Below are positions 55,751 to 63,884 of a stretch of 64,000 nucleotides of DNA, piece by piece. Origin of the DNA: Denitrobaculum sp965232285 (GTDB lineage Bacteria; Pseudomonadota; Alphaproteobacteria; Kiloniellales; Kiloniellaceae). The position numbers and the translations under genes were made by a program. The first letter of the stretch is position 1, and every line of letters starts with the position of its first letter. Under the pieces are notes generated by a model. That model was given only the letters and a program-made list of their open reading frames with translations, searched no databases and had not been told where the DNA came from. The stretch lies in contig CBDDPL010000004.1 in the NCBI GenBank assembly GCA_965232285.1, positions 4,898,001 through 4,962,000 on the forward strand, written 5' to 3'.

Positions 55751-56845
55751 TTACTCGGTCACCAGATCCTGATACATCGCCGAAGCCTTCTGCTCGAATT
55801 TGGCGTACCACTCGATGTCGACCGGTAGCTGCAGCGCGGCGTTGTCCGGATGCGACGGCAGTTTCCGCGCCGTTGCCTCGTCAATCTTGCCGATCTCGTA
55901 AGCCATCTTGTTGGTCGGCCCGTAGGTGATGTACTTGGGCAGATTGGCCTGGTACTGCGCCTTGCTGATCTCGGCAAGGAACTTCATGGCCGTATCCTTG
56001 TTGGGCGCGCCCTTGGGAATGGTGAAGCAGTCATAGTCCAGCAGCGCCTGATTGAAGGTATAGGCCGTCTGCGCGCCATCCTTGATCGCCACGTCGAAGC
56101 GGCCGTTCCAGCCTGTGGTCATATCGACCTCGCCGTCCTTCATGAGCTGCGCATGCTGCGCGCCGGAGCTCCACCAGACCGCGATGTGGGGCTTCAGTTC
56201 ACGGATCTTGTTGATCGCCCGCTCCATGCCCTCTTCCGTCGAGAGCACCTCGTAGACCTTTTCCGGCGGCACTCCGTCGGCCATCAGCGCCGGCTCCAGT
56301 GCGCCGGCGACCTTGCCGCGATAGGCGCGCTTGCCGGGGAACTTTTCCACGTCCCAGAAGTCGGCCCAGCTCTGCGGCCCCTTGTCGCCGTAGGTCGCCG
56401 TGTTCCAGGCGAAGACGGTCGAGAAGACGTCGCCACCGACGCAGTACTTCATCTTGAGAGTCGGATAGAAGGTCGAGACGTCGATGATGTCATAATCGAG
56501 CGGCTCGAGCAGACCCTCGGCGCCGGCGCGCGAGGCGCTGCCTGATCCGCTGGCCACGATATCCCAGGTCACGGCGCCGGCCTTGACCTTCAGTCGCACG
56601 TCCGACATGCCGCCGTAGGTCTCTTCCGTGACGACAATACCGGTGTTCTTGGCAGCCGGCTTGAAGAGCGCTTCGCTCTGCGCCTTCTGGTAGGAACCGC
56701 CCCAGGAGGCGATGGTGACTTTCTCTTCAGCGGCGGCACCCGTCGTCAGTCCGCCGGCCATCAGTGCGAAAGCCGCCGCAGCCGTCGTGGTTGTCGCCAA
56801 AACGCGCCGCCTCGAAGGACCGCTCATGCTCTTTTCCTGTCCCAT
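55751..56845 (-). CDS. ABC transporter substrate-binding protein, spermidine/putrescine-type
   Basis: A 364-residue solute-binding protein with a twin-arginine-like leader (SRRRVLATTTTAAAAFALMAGG, cleavage near AAAEE). The mature start VTIASWGGSYQKAQSEALF and the segment WDIVASGSGSASRAGAEGLLEPLDYDIID are typical of PotD/extracellular binding protein family 1. Aromatic and acidic residues expected for a cationic ligand occur (WWSSGAQHAQLMKDGEVDM, TTGWNGRF), but ligand identity is not predictable. The ATG at 56845 has AGGAG 7 bases upstream. It is the first gene of potD-A-B-C-cupin, and a 42-bp element shared with the MocR region sits upstream. Confidence 0.93.
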   Translation of the reverse strand: MGQEKSMSGPSRRRVLATTTTAAAAFALMAGGLTTGAAAEEKVTIASWGGSYQKAQSEALFKPAAKNTGIVVTEETYGGMSDVRLKVKAGAVTWDIVASGSGSASRAGAEGLLEPLDYDIIDVSTFYPTLKMKYCVGGDVFSTVFAWNTATYGDKGPQSWADFWDVEKFPGKRAYRGKVAGALEPALMADGVPPEKVYEVLSTEEGMERAINKIRELKPHIAVWWSSGAQHAQLMKDGEVDMTTGWNGRFDVAIKDGAQTAYTFNQALLDYDCFTIPKGAPNKDTAMKFLAEISKAQYQANLPKYITYGPTNKMAYEIGKIDEATARKLPSHPDNAALQLPVDIEWYAKFEQKASAMYQDLVTE

Positions 56846-56971
56846 GTTCTGTCTCCTCATCTGTCGCCTGATTATCTCTTCTGCCGATGCATCGTCTGCC
56901 TTCCAAAGGAATGGGGAACGACAACGGCAGTACGGGGCTTTGTTTGAGGTTACGATTTTACGACGTCATAA

Positions 56972-57013
56972 TGGTCTGGCAGGAAGGGCCATTCTCAACA
57001 ATTTAGGATACCA
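56972..57013. promoter_or_regulatory. Shared MocR-region element, copy 1 (upstream of ABC operon)
   Basis: TGGTCTGGCAGGAAGGGCCA then TT and, 14 bases later, ATACCA. The first 22 bases match copy 2 (59569-59590) at 17 positions, and ATACCA occurs at the same spacing. GGTTAC precedes both copies by 22-24 bases. It lies 127 bases upstream of the binding-protein start, in the gap downstream of the DAO gene. Likely target of the MocR protein at 59637. Confidence 0.65.
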
Positions 57014-57030
57014 ATCCGTCGCAAAGCCTG

Positions 57031-58332
57031 TCAGCTACGGGCGTCCCGCCAGCGGTAGTACATAACCGAAGCGCCCAGGAACCAGGGATTGCCGCTGTAG
57101 AAGGGCCGGGTCTGGAAGGTCAGTTCGTCGAAGCCGGTGCGGCCCTCCTTGAGGCCCAGCAGCTTCTGCCCTGTCCGCATGCCCAGATAACTCGCCATGG
57201 AAACGCCCGAGCCGCAATAGCCCATGGCGTAGTAGATCCCGTCCTGCTGACCGATATGGGCCAGTTCGTCGAAAGTGTATGCCACGAAACCGACCCAGGA
57301 ATGGCTGATCTTCGTTCCCGCCAGCTCTGGAAAGATCGCGACCATGGAGTCATGCAGCTTCGGGCCGCTGCTCAGCGGATCGGTCTCGTTGTGCGAGACG
57401 CGGCCGCCGAAGATAACGCGGGTCCGATCCGGCGACGGCCGATAGTAATAGACCACCTTTCGCGTATCGCTGACGATCCGGTCCTTCGGCATGATACTGT
57501 CCATCAGCTCCGGCGCCACCAGCTCGGTCGCAATGACATAGCTGCCGATCGGAATGACGCGTCGCCGCTGCCAGGGCGTGACAGTCCCGGTATAGCCATT
57601 GGTCGCGACCACAACGTCGCGGGCCTCCAGGCTGCCGCGCGCGGTGGTTACGCGATATCCGTTGCTCTGCCGCTCGACGCCGGTCACGGCGCAGTTGCCG
57701 ATGACCGTCGCCCCGGCTTCCAGAACCCTGTCGAGCAGTCCCTGGTGATAGCGTCCCGGATCGAGCGAGGCATGCTTGGGAAAGACCACGCCGCCGAAGT
57801 AGGCATCGGTGCCGAGTTCCTGCCGCTGCTCGCTGCGCGGCACCAGTTCCGCGCCGATCTCCAGACCCGGCACATCCTGACCGATCTCGACCGCCAACGC
57901 TTCGTATTGTGCCGGCGAGTGGGCAGCGTGAAAGCGTCCGGGCACTATGAAATGACAGTCGATCTTTTCCCGGGTGACGAAGTCCTCAATCCACGCCAGC
58001 GCGTTGTGCCCTTCCTTCATGATCGCGAAGGCCCGGTCGTGGCCGTACTTCGCGCTGAGGCTCTCCAGGTCGGATTTTACGCTGGTGCTGATCTGCCCGC
58101 CGTTGCGGGTGCTGCAGCCCCAGCCCGCCGCCTCTGCGTCCAGGACCAGCGTGTGGCGCCCCGCGCGCGCGGTTTCCAGCGCGGCATTGAGGCCGGTGTA
58201 GCCAGATCCGATCACCAGCACGTCGACAGATTTTGGCAGTTCCGGCGCAGCAAGATCGGGCCGCGGCGAGGCTTCCCACCAATAGGGATCGGTCTTAAAG
58301 TCGTCGGTGAAAAGCTCCGAAACCACAGGCAT
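57031..58332 (-). CDS. FAD-dependent oxidoreductase (DAO family, PuuB-like)
   Basis: A 433-residue flavoenzyme of the D-amino-acid-oxidase/glycine-oxidase superfamily. The N-terminal FAD fold has VDVLVIGSGYTGLNAALETA, followed by WGCSTRNGGQIS, a segment seen in gamma-glutamylputrescine oxidase and related amine oxidases. The C-terminal WVGFVAYTFDELAHIGQ and YAMGYCGSGVSMASYLG complete the FAD site. It would oxidise a secondary or methylated amine or an amino acid derivative. It follows the enolase-superfamily gene on the same strand after 49 bases, and the ABC operon starts about 185 bases downstream, which suggests shared control. Confidence 0.88.
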   Translation of the reverse strand: MPVVSELFTDDFKTDPYWWEASPRPDLAAPELPKSVDVLVIGSGYTGLNAALETARAGRHTLVLDAEAAGWGCSTRNGGQISTSVKSDLESLSAKYGHDRAFAIMKEGHNALAWIEDFVTREKIDCHFIVPGRFHAAHSPAQYEALAVEIGQDVPGLEIGAELVPRSEQRQELGTDAYFGGVVFPKHASLDPGRYHQGLLDRVLEAGATVIGNCAVTGVERQSNGYRVTTARGSLEARDVVVATNGYTGTVTPWQRRRVIPIGSYVIATELVAPELMDSIMPKDRIVSDTRKVVYYYRPSPDRTRVIFGGRVSHNETDPLSSGPKLHDSMVAIFPELAGTKISHSWVGFVAYTFDELAHIGQQDGIYYAMGYCGSGVSMASYLGMRTGQKLLGLKEGRTGFDELTFQTRPFYSGNPWFLGASVMYYRWRDARS

Positions 58333-58381
58333 CCTCGATGTTGACGGATCTCCGAATTTCAGTCTGTCGCTCTAGGCGCGA

Positions 58382-59485
58382 TCAGTCCAGTTCGCTGATC
58401 TGGTAGTCGGCGCGCCCCAGCCAGTCCTCATCGATCTCCACACCCCAGCCGGGCGCATCGGGAATCGTCGCCTTGCCGTCCAGGATGTCGTAGGGCGAAC
58501 GTTTGTAGAGGCCTTCCTGCCAGGGGTAGTAATCCGGCCCCTCGATGGAAAACTCCAGATACTTGCCGGCGTTCGGGATCGCGCCCAGTAGATGCATGGT
58601 GAAGAGCGTCACCAGCGAAAGATTGGCGCAGTGGGGCGTACAGGGCAGGCCCTCCGCCTCGGCCATCTTCGCGACACGGAGTGTCCGGTTAATACCGCCG
58701 AGGTAGCAGATATCTGGCTGAATAATGTTCACGGCCCGCATCTCGATCATGCGGCGCCAGGTGGCCAGGTCGCAGTCCTGCTCACCGCCGGTCACATCAA
58801 TCTCCAGCGCGTCGGTGACTTGCTTGGTCTGCTCCAGCTCCCAGTAGGGACAGGGCTCCTCGTAGTGGGAGATGCCGTTGTCCTCGAGAATGCGCCCGAC
58901 CTCGATCGCGCGCCCGGGCGAAAAACCGCTGTTGGCGTCCACGAGCAAGGCCGTGTCGTCGCCCATGGCCTTGCGCATGGTGGGCACGATCTCCTCGGTC
59001 CGGCCAGGCCATTCATCCACATCGCGGCCGCACTCGGCGCCGACCCGGAACTTGAAGGCGTCGTAGCCGGACTCATCGCGCAGCCGCAGCAGGCGCTCGG
59101 CCTCCTGCGCGGGCGTAACATCGCGCTTCATTGACGAGGCATAAACCCGGATCGGCCGCGGTATACCGCCGAGCAGTTCGCAGACGCTTTTGCCCGCAAG
59201 CTTTCCATGCAGGTCCCAGAGCGCCGTATCCAGTCCGCCGATCGCCCGACGCAGGTAGGAGCCGGGGAATTTGTGCTCACGCAGGGGAATGATGTCGACA
59301 AGATAGTCGATGTCGCGCGCGTCCTGGCCCAACGCCCAGGGTGCGACCTGACGATGCAGTACCAGCGAAGAGATATCCGCGTTGTAGGTCGAGACCTGAC
59401 CCCAGCCCTGTGCGCCCGTGTCGGTGGTGACCCGGACGAAGCCGACATACTCGGTGGAAAAGGTCTCAAGCGATTTGATTTTCAT
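58382..59485 (-). CDS. Mandelate racemase/muconate lactonizing enzyme-family protein (enolase superfamily)
   Basis: A 367-residue TIM-barrel enzyme that abstracts a proton next to a carboxylate using Mg. Metal ligands are visible as Asp in LVDANSGFSPG, Glu in HYEEPCPYW and Glu in VTGGEQDCD. The barrel base on the second strand is in AFKFRVGAE (K-x-R in place of the common K-x-K), and the Asp-His dyad is in IIQPDICYLGG and CTPHCANLSL. This is the mandelate racemase subgroup pattern, used by acid-sugar dehydratases and racemases. Substrate unknown. It is transcribed with the DAO gene, and a MocR regulator is divergent from it. Confidence 0.88.
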   Translation of the reverse strand: MKIKSLETFSTEYVGFVRVTTDTGAQGWGQVSTYNADISSLVLHRQVAPWALGQDARDIDYLVDIIPLREHKFPGSYLRRAIGGLDTALWDLHGKLAGKSVCELLGGIPRPIRVYASSMKRDVTPAQEAERLLRLRDESGYDAFKFRVGAECGRDVDEWPGRTEEIVPTMRKAMGDDTALLVDANSGFSPGRAIEVGRILEDNGISHYEEPCPYWELEQTKQVTDALEIDVTGGEQDCDLATWRRMIEMRAVNIIQPDICYLGGINRTLRVAKMAEAEGLPCTPHCANLSLVTLFTMHLLGAIPNAGKYLEFSIEGPDYYPWQEGLYKRSPYDILDGKATIPDAPGWGVEIDEDWLGRADYQISELD

Positions 59486-59568
59486 AGGAAGCGCGTCACT
59501 GGCCTATAGGGTTTGTCACTGGAGTTGCGTCATAGCGCATTTTCAGGGTTACCGATATGACTTGAAAT

Positions 59569-59610
59569 TGGACTGGCGATAAGGTCCATTTTAAACGATC
59601 TACAATACCA
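59569..59610. promoter_or_regulatory. Shared MocR-region element, copy 2 (mocR / enolase-family divergent promoter)
   Basis: TGGACTGGCGATAAGGTCCA then TT and, 14 bases later, ATACCA. It contains an inverted TGGAC...GTCCA. It is 27 bases upstream of the mocR start and 84 bases upstream of the enolase-family gene start, so it could control both. It matches copy 1 at 31 of 42 positions overall by hand count. Confidence 0.68.
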
Positions 59611-59636
59611 CTTACCGACAGGGGAGGAGCGAGTTC

Positions 59637-61154
59637 ATGGTCAAGCGAAGCGGTGGTGCGCTGCTGCTCTCCCTGCATATCGACCGTGAATCCGGGCGTC
59701 TGGTCACCACGCAGGTCTTCACGGCGATCCGCGACCTCATTCTTTCCGGCGGCCTGGACGCGGGCCAGCGTCTGCCCGCCAGCCGCACCCTGGCCAAGGA
59801 CCTGGGGATCTCGCGCACCACTGTAATCGAGGTTTTCGAGCGCCTGGCCGCCGAGGGCCTGATCGAATCCCGCACCGGCGCGGGCACCTTCGTCAGCGCG
59901 GCCCTGAAGGATAAACGCCCGGTGCCACCCCAGCCGCCGGTCGAGGCCGCCGAGGAGGCCACCCAACCACCACACCTCTCCCGCGCCATTACCAGAGCCT
60001 CCGACGATTTCGTCGAACGCCGTCTGCTCCAAAAGCCGCGCGCCTTCGCCACCGCCATGCCCGCTTTCGATGCCTTTCCCTTAGCGCTCTGGTCGCGGCT
60101 GATGTCGAAGCACTGGCGCGAGCCGCGCGATGTCATCATGGGTTACAGCGATTCGAACGGCTACTTTCCGCTGCGCCAGGCCATTGCCTCCCACCTGCGC
60201 AGCAACCGGGGCATCGCCTGCGAAGCGGAACAGATCTTCGTGGTCGGCGGCGCGCAGCAGGCCTTTTATCTGATCGGCTCTGTCCTGCTGGATCCCGGCG
60301 ACAAGGTCTGGTTCGAGAACCCCGGCGCCATCGGCGCCCGCAACGCCCTGATCGCCAGCGGCGCGCAGTTGCTGCCGGTCCCGGTCGACGAGAAAGGGTT
60401 GATCGTGGAAGAAGGTCGCCGCCTGGCGAAAGACTTCCGACTCGCCTTCGCAACGCCCACGCATCAGCAACCGCTGGGCTCCACCATGAGCCTGGAGCGG
60501 CGCTTCGCCCTGCTGAAAGCGGCAGAAGAGGCCGATGCCCTGATTATCGAAGACGACTATGACGGCGAGTTCTGCTACGGCGGTCATCCGCAACCGACGC
60601 TCAAGAGCATCGATGGGACCGGTCGTGTGATCTACGTCGGCACTTTCAGCAAGACCCTTTTTCCCGCCCTACGGCTCGGCTACTTCCTGTCGCCGCCCGG
60701 GCTGGTCGAGGTCTTCAACCGGGTCACCAACGCCTTCCTTCAGGGCGTACCCTCGAGCAACCAGGCGGTGGTCGCGAGCTTCATGGAGGAAGGTCACTTC
60801 GCGGCCCACCTCCGGCGCATGCGCAAGACCTACGCGGAACGGCACCAGGTGCTGTACGACGCCGCAAAGGAGCGTCTGGACGGCCTGCTCGAAATCGTGC
60901 CCACCGACACCGGCCTGCATACCATCGGGCTGCTGCCGGAACGTTTCTCCGAGACGGCGGTCGCCGAGGCCGCGCAGCGGGAAGGCATCACCGTCACCCC
61001 GATCGAGCGCTTCTCGATTGCCGCCTCAGGCCTAAACGGACTGGTGTTGGGCTTCAGCGGCATCAAGCCGCCGGAGATCGTCGCCGGTGTCGAGGCTCTG
61101 GCGCGGGTGCTGGAGCGACTTGATGCAAAAGCCGACCGATCGGCCGCTGAATAG
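59637..61154 (+). CDS. MocR/PdxR-family regulator (GntR helix-turn-helix plus aminotransferase domain)
   Basis: A 505-residue regulator with an N-terminal GntR-type winged helix (about 12-80: LPASRTLAKDLGISRTTVIEVFERL) and a C-terminal fold-type I aminotransferase domain (about 120-500). The PLP lysine is in YVGTFSKTLFPALRLGY and the cofactor aspartate in IEDDYDGEFCYGG. Such proteins sense PLP or an amine/amino acid that forms a PLP adduct, and they often control transport and catabolism genes nearby. Known examples respond to GABA, taurine or ectoine-derived compounds. A GGGGAGG site precedes the ATG. Divergent from the enolase/DAO genes. Confidence 0.92.
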   Translation: MVKRSGGALLLSLHIDRESGRLVTTQVFTAIRDLILSGGLDAGQRLPASRTLAKDLGISRTTVIEVFERLAAEGLIESRTGAGTFVSAALKDKRPVPPQPPVEAAEEATQPPHLSRAITRASDDFVERRLLQKPRAFATAMPAFDAFPLALWSRLMSKHWREPRDVIMGYSDSNGYFPLRQAIASHLRSNRGIACEAEQIFVVGGAQQAFYLIGSVLLDPGDKVWFENPGAIGARNALIASGAQLLPVPVDEKGLIVEEGRRLAKDFRLAFATPTHQQPLGSTMSLERRFALLKAAEEADALIIEDDYDGEFCYGGHPQPTLKSIDGTGRVIYVGTFSKTLFPALRLGYFLSPPGLVEVFNRVTNAFLQGVPSSNQAVVASFMEEGHFAAHLRRMRKTYAERHQVLYDAAKERLDGLLEIVPTDTGLHTIGLLPERFSETAVAEAAQREGITVTPIERFSIAASGLNGLVLGFSGIKPPEIVAGVEALARVLERLDAKADRSAAE

Positions 61155-61240
61155 TGGTATGGGGACTTGTCGAAATTGGATCTGACGGCTATTAGGCCGC
61201 TCGCATAATATACCGCGAATTTTTTTTGAAGGCGCGTCGG

Positions 61241-62869
61241 GTGTCAAATCAGGCCACAACGAACTACGACTACATCATCGTCGGCGGAGGCTCCGCAGGC
61301 TGTGTGCTGGCCAACCGCCTAACCGAGAACCGCCGCCACCGGGTGCTGCTGCTGGAAGCGGGCGGCAGCGACCTGCGTTTCTGGGTGCAGATGCCAATCG
61401 GCTACGGCAAGTCCTTCTACGACAAAAACGTCAACTGGATGTATCGCACGGAACCGGACCCCGGTCTCGCAAACCGCCAGGGTTACTGGCCGCGCGGCAA
61501 GGTGCTCGGTGGTTCTTCCTCCATCAACGCCATGGTCTACATCCGCGGGCAGGCCGAGGATTTCGATGCCTGGAAAGACCTCGGCAATCCCGGCTGGGGC
61601 TGGTCGGATGTCTTGCCCTACTTCAGGAAATCGGAGACCAATGCCCGCGGGGGCGATCGCTGGCGCGGCACGGAGGGACCGCTCCATGTCTCGGATGTTT
61701 CACAGGAACTCCATCCGCTGAACAAGGTCTATATCCAGGCGGCGCGCGAAGCCGGACTGACTTACAACGAAGACTTCAACGGCGAGACCCAGGAAGGGGT
61801 CGGCCTCTATCAGATCACCACCAGGAACGGCATCCGCATGTCGGCGGCGCGGGCCTATCTGCGGCCCGCCATGAAGCGCGCGAACCTGCGCGTCGAACTC
61901 AAAGCCCACACGACGCGGCTGCTGTTCGAAGGCAAAAAGGCCGTCGGCGTCGAATACCGGCAGAACGGCAAACTTCATCGGGCGCAGGCCGGGCGCGAAG
62001 TGATTCTCTCCGCCGGCTCGATCAACTCCCCGCAACTTCTGCAGCTCTCAGGCGTCGGTCCATCGGAGGTGCTGAAACCTCTGGGCATCGATGTCCTGCA
62101 CGACAGCCCGGCAGTCGGACGGAATCTGCAAGACCATCTCGGCGTCGATCACCTCTACCGCTCGCGCCGTCCGACCCTGAATCAGGAGCTCGGTCCCTGG
62201 CACGGCAAGCTCTGGGCCGGTCTCAAGTATGTCCTCCTGCGCCGGGGACCGCTCTCTCTCAGCGTCAATCAGGGCGGCGGTTTCTTCCGCACACGTCCGG
62301 ACATCGAGCGTCCCAATATGCAGCTCTATTTTTCACCGGTCAGCTACATCAAGACTCCGCCGGGCCGGCGTGCACTGATGAGCCCAGACCCCTACCCCGG
62401 TTTCCTGCTGGGTATCTCGCCCTGCCGTCCGACCAGCCGCGGCTATCTGCAGATCCGTTCAGCCGACCCGGCGGAGCATCCGGAGATCCACCCCAACTCC
62501 TTCTCGACCAATCATGACCTGCAGGAGATGCTCGAAGGCGTGCGTTTCATGCGTAAACTGGCGGCCACGCCGGCTCTCTCCGCGCTGATCGAGGAAGAGC
62601 TTCAGCCAGGTGTCGACGTCGAGAGCGACGAAGCCATGATCGAAGATATCCGTCAGCGCAGCTCAACCATCTTCCACCCGGTCAGCACCTGCCGCATGGG
62701 CCCTGAGCCGTCGGAAAACGTGGTGGACGCGCGTCTCCGGGTCCACGGCCTGCAAAATTTGCGCGTGATCGACGCCTCGATCTTCCCGGCGGTCACCTCG
62801 GGCAACACAAACGCGCCGGCGATCATGGTCGGGGAAAAGGGCGCCGATCTGGTCCTCGAAGACGCTTAA
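61241..62869 (+). CDS. GMC-family FAD oxidoreductase (choline dehydrogenase-like)
   Basis: A 542-residue flavin-dependent alcohol dehydrogenase of the GMC family. The FAD motif IIVGGGSAGCVLANRL is at the N-terminus, GKVLGGSSSINAMVYIRG is the GMC signature 1 region, and signature 2 is in ILSAGSINSPQLLQLSGVG. The C-terminal HPVSTCRMG, followed by VIDASIFP and SGNTNAP, holds the usual His/Asn active-site pair. Related enzymes oxidise choline, other alcohols, or 3-hydroxypropionate (DddA). No betaine aldehyde dehydrogenase is adjacent. GTG 61241 with AAGG 8 bases upstream is preferred; TTG 61226 is an alternative. Downstream of mocR and convergent with a GntR gene. Confidence 0.9.
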   Translation: MSNQATTNYDYIIVGGGSAGCVLANRLTENRRHRVLLLEAGGSDLRFWVQMPIGYGKSFYDKNVNWMYRTEPDPGLANRQGYWPRGKVLGGSSSINAMVYIRGQAEDFDAWKDLGNPGWGWSDVLPYFRKSETNARGGDRWRGTEGPLHVSDVSQELHPLNKVYIQAAREAGLTYNEDFNGETQEGVGLYQITTRNGIRMSAARAYLRPAMKRANLRVELKAHTTRLLFEGKKAVGVEYRQNGKLHRAQAGREVILSAGSINSPQLLQLSGVGPSEVLKPLGIDVLHDSPAVGRNLQDHLGVDHLYRSRRPTLNQELGPWHGKLWAGLKYVLLRRGPLSLSVNQGGGFFRTRPDIERPNMQLYFSPVSYIKTPPGRRALMSPDPYPGFLLGISPCRPTSRGYLQIRSADPAEHPEIHPNSFSTNHDLQEMLEGVRFMRKLAATPALSALIEEELQPGVDVESDEAMIEDIRQRSSTIFHPVSTCRMGPEPSENVVDARLRVHGLQNLRVIDASIFPAVTSGNTNAPAIMVGEKGADLVLEDA

Positions 62870-62872
62870 GCC

Positions 62873-63553
62873 TTAACTTCGGCTGCGCGTTTCGAGAAAT
62901 CGGATGAGCGCTTGCCCAGCATTGTGAATGTGGCCGGCAGTGAGTTCGGCCGCCCTCTGGCTGTCCCGTTTCAGGCAGGCATCGAGAATGGCTTCGTGAT
63001 CGCGGCGGGCCCGCTCCATACCTTCGGTAAGATCCAACTGAGCCCGGACGTAGCGTTCGACCCGGTCGTTGGTGCCACGAATGACCTCCAGGTAGTAGGG
63101 CCGGCCTGAATCGCGATAGAGTGCGGAATGAAACAGGCGGTTGAGATCGCCCCACTTCTCGGGATTGGTCTCCTGCGCAAAGGCCTCGCAGTAGCTCTTG
63201 GCGAGTTCCAGGGACTCCTGGCTCATGGCTCCGACCGCGTATTCGATCAGTTTGGATTCCACCAGAACCCGGAACTCGAAGATCTCCTCGATCTCGCTGG
63301 CGGAGATCGAAGACACCACCACGCCCTTGTAACGCACGGAATCCACCAATCCCTGCGCTTCCAGGCGTTTCAGTGCCTCCCGGACCGGGATGCGGCTGAC
63401 GTTGAAGAGTCTGGCAACGCTTTCTTGCCGGATGGTTTCGCCTTCACCCAGTTCGCCGCGGATGATGGCGTCGCGCAAGGCATCATAGACCACATCAGAG
63501 GTCGACGCCGTCTGGCCGAGATCTCTTGCCTTGAGGTTCAGTTCGCTTGCCAC
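62873..63553 (-). CDS. GntR-family regulator, FCD (FadR-type) subfamily
   Basis: A 226-residue regulator with an N-terminal winged helix (YDALRDAIIRGELGEGETIRQESVARLFNVSRIPVREALKRLEAQGLV) and an all-helical FCD ligand domain (about 90-215) that normally binds a metal plus an organic acid. Histidines and an aspartate in the FCD pattern (FHSALYRDSG, RRDHEAIL, AGHIHNAG) fit this. The start is uncertain: GTG 63553 is chosen, GTG 63610 would add 19 residues. It is divergent from a DapA-family gene with a perfect 20-bp palindrome between them, a probable operator. Confidence 0.88.
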   Translation of the reverse strand: MASELNLKARDLGQTASTSDVVYDALRDAIIRGELGEGETIRQESVARLFNVSRIPVREALKRLEAQGLVDSVRYKGVVVSSISASEIEEIFEFRVLVESKLIEYAVGAMSQESLELAKSYCEAFAQETNPEKWGDLNRLFHSALYRDSGRPYYLEVIRGTNDRVERYVRAQLDLTEGMERARRDHEAILDACLKRDSQRAAELTAGHIHNAGQALIRFLETRSRS

Positions 63554-63884
63554 TCTATCCGTCTCTTCCCGGTTGCCATTTCTTGCAGGCCTCCAGCACT
63601 TGTCTATCACCAGATCAAACGTCCGATTTGCGGTCTTCTCCGAATGTGAAAAACCAAAACGATTCTAGACGAAAAACTGGACAGGACCTAATGGACAGTA
63701 TATTGGATCCAATATACAATTTGAATAGATGAAATTCTTCCAGTGCGGTTGCGGCCCGTCGACGAAAGCCCGATGATCTGAAAAAAGATGGATTTCGGCG
63801 GGCGGCGTGGCCTTTGGCGGAAGACTGACGCAGGAAGAGGTGGATCTTTTTCCAAGCGGTTCAAAACGAGAGGGATGCGAAATC
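63554..63884. promoter_or_regulatory. Intergenic control region with a perfect 20-bp palindrome (63698-63717)
   Basis: GTATATTGGATCCAATATAC at 63698-63717 reads the same on both strands. It lies between the GntR/FCD gene and the DapA-family gene. FCD-type GntR regulators bind short palindromes, so this is a likely operator controlling one or both genes. The remainder of the 331 bases holds no gene that I can support. Confidence 0.75.

Noticed and set aside
61241..62869. Firm call as choline dehydrogenase BetA or as DddA
   Set aside because: The GMC family is broad, no betaine aldehyde dehydrogenase or DddC is adjacent, and residues seen do not fix the substrate.
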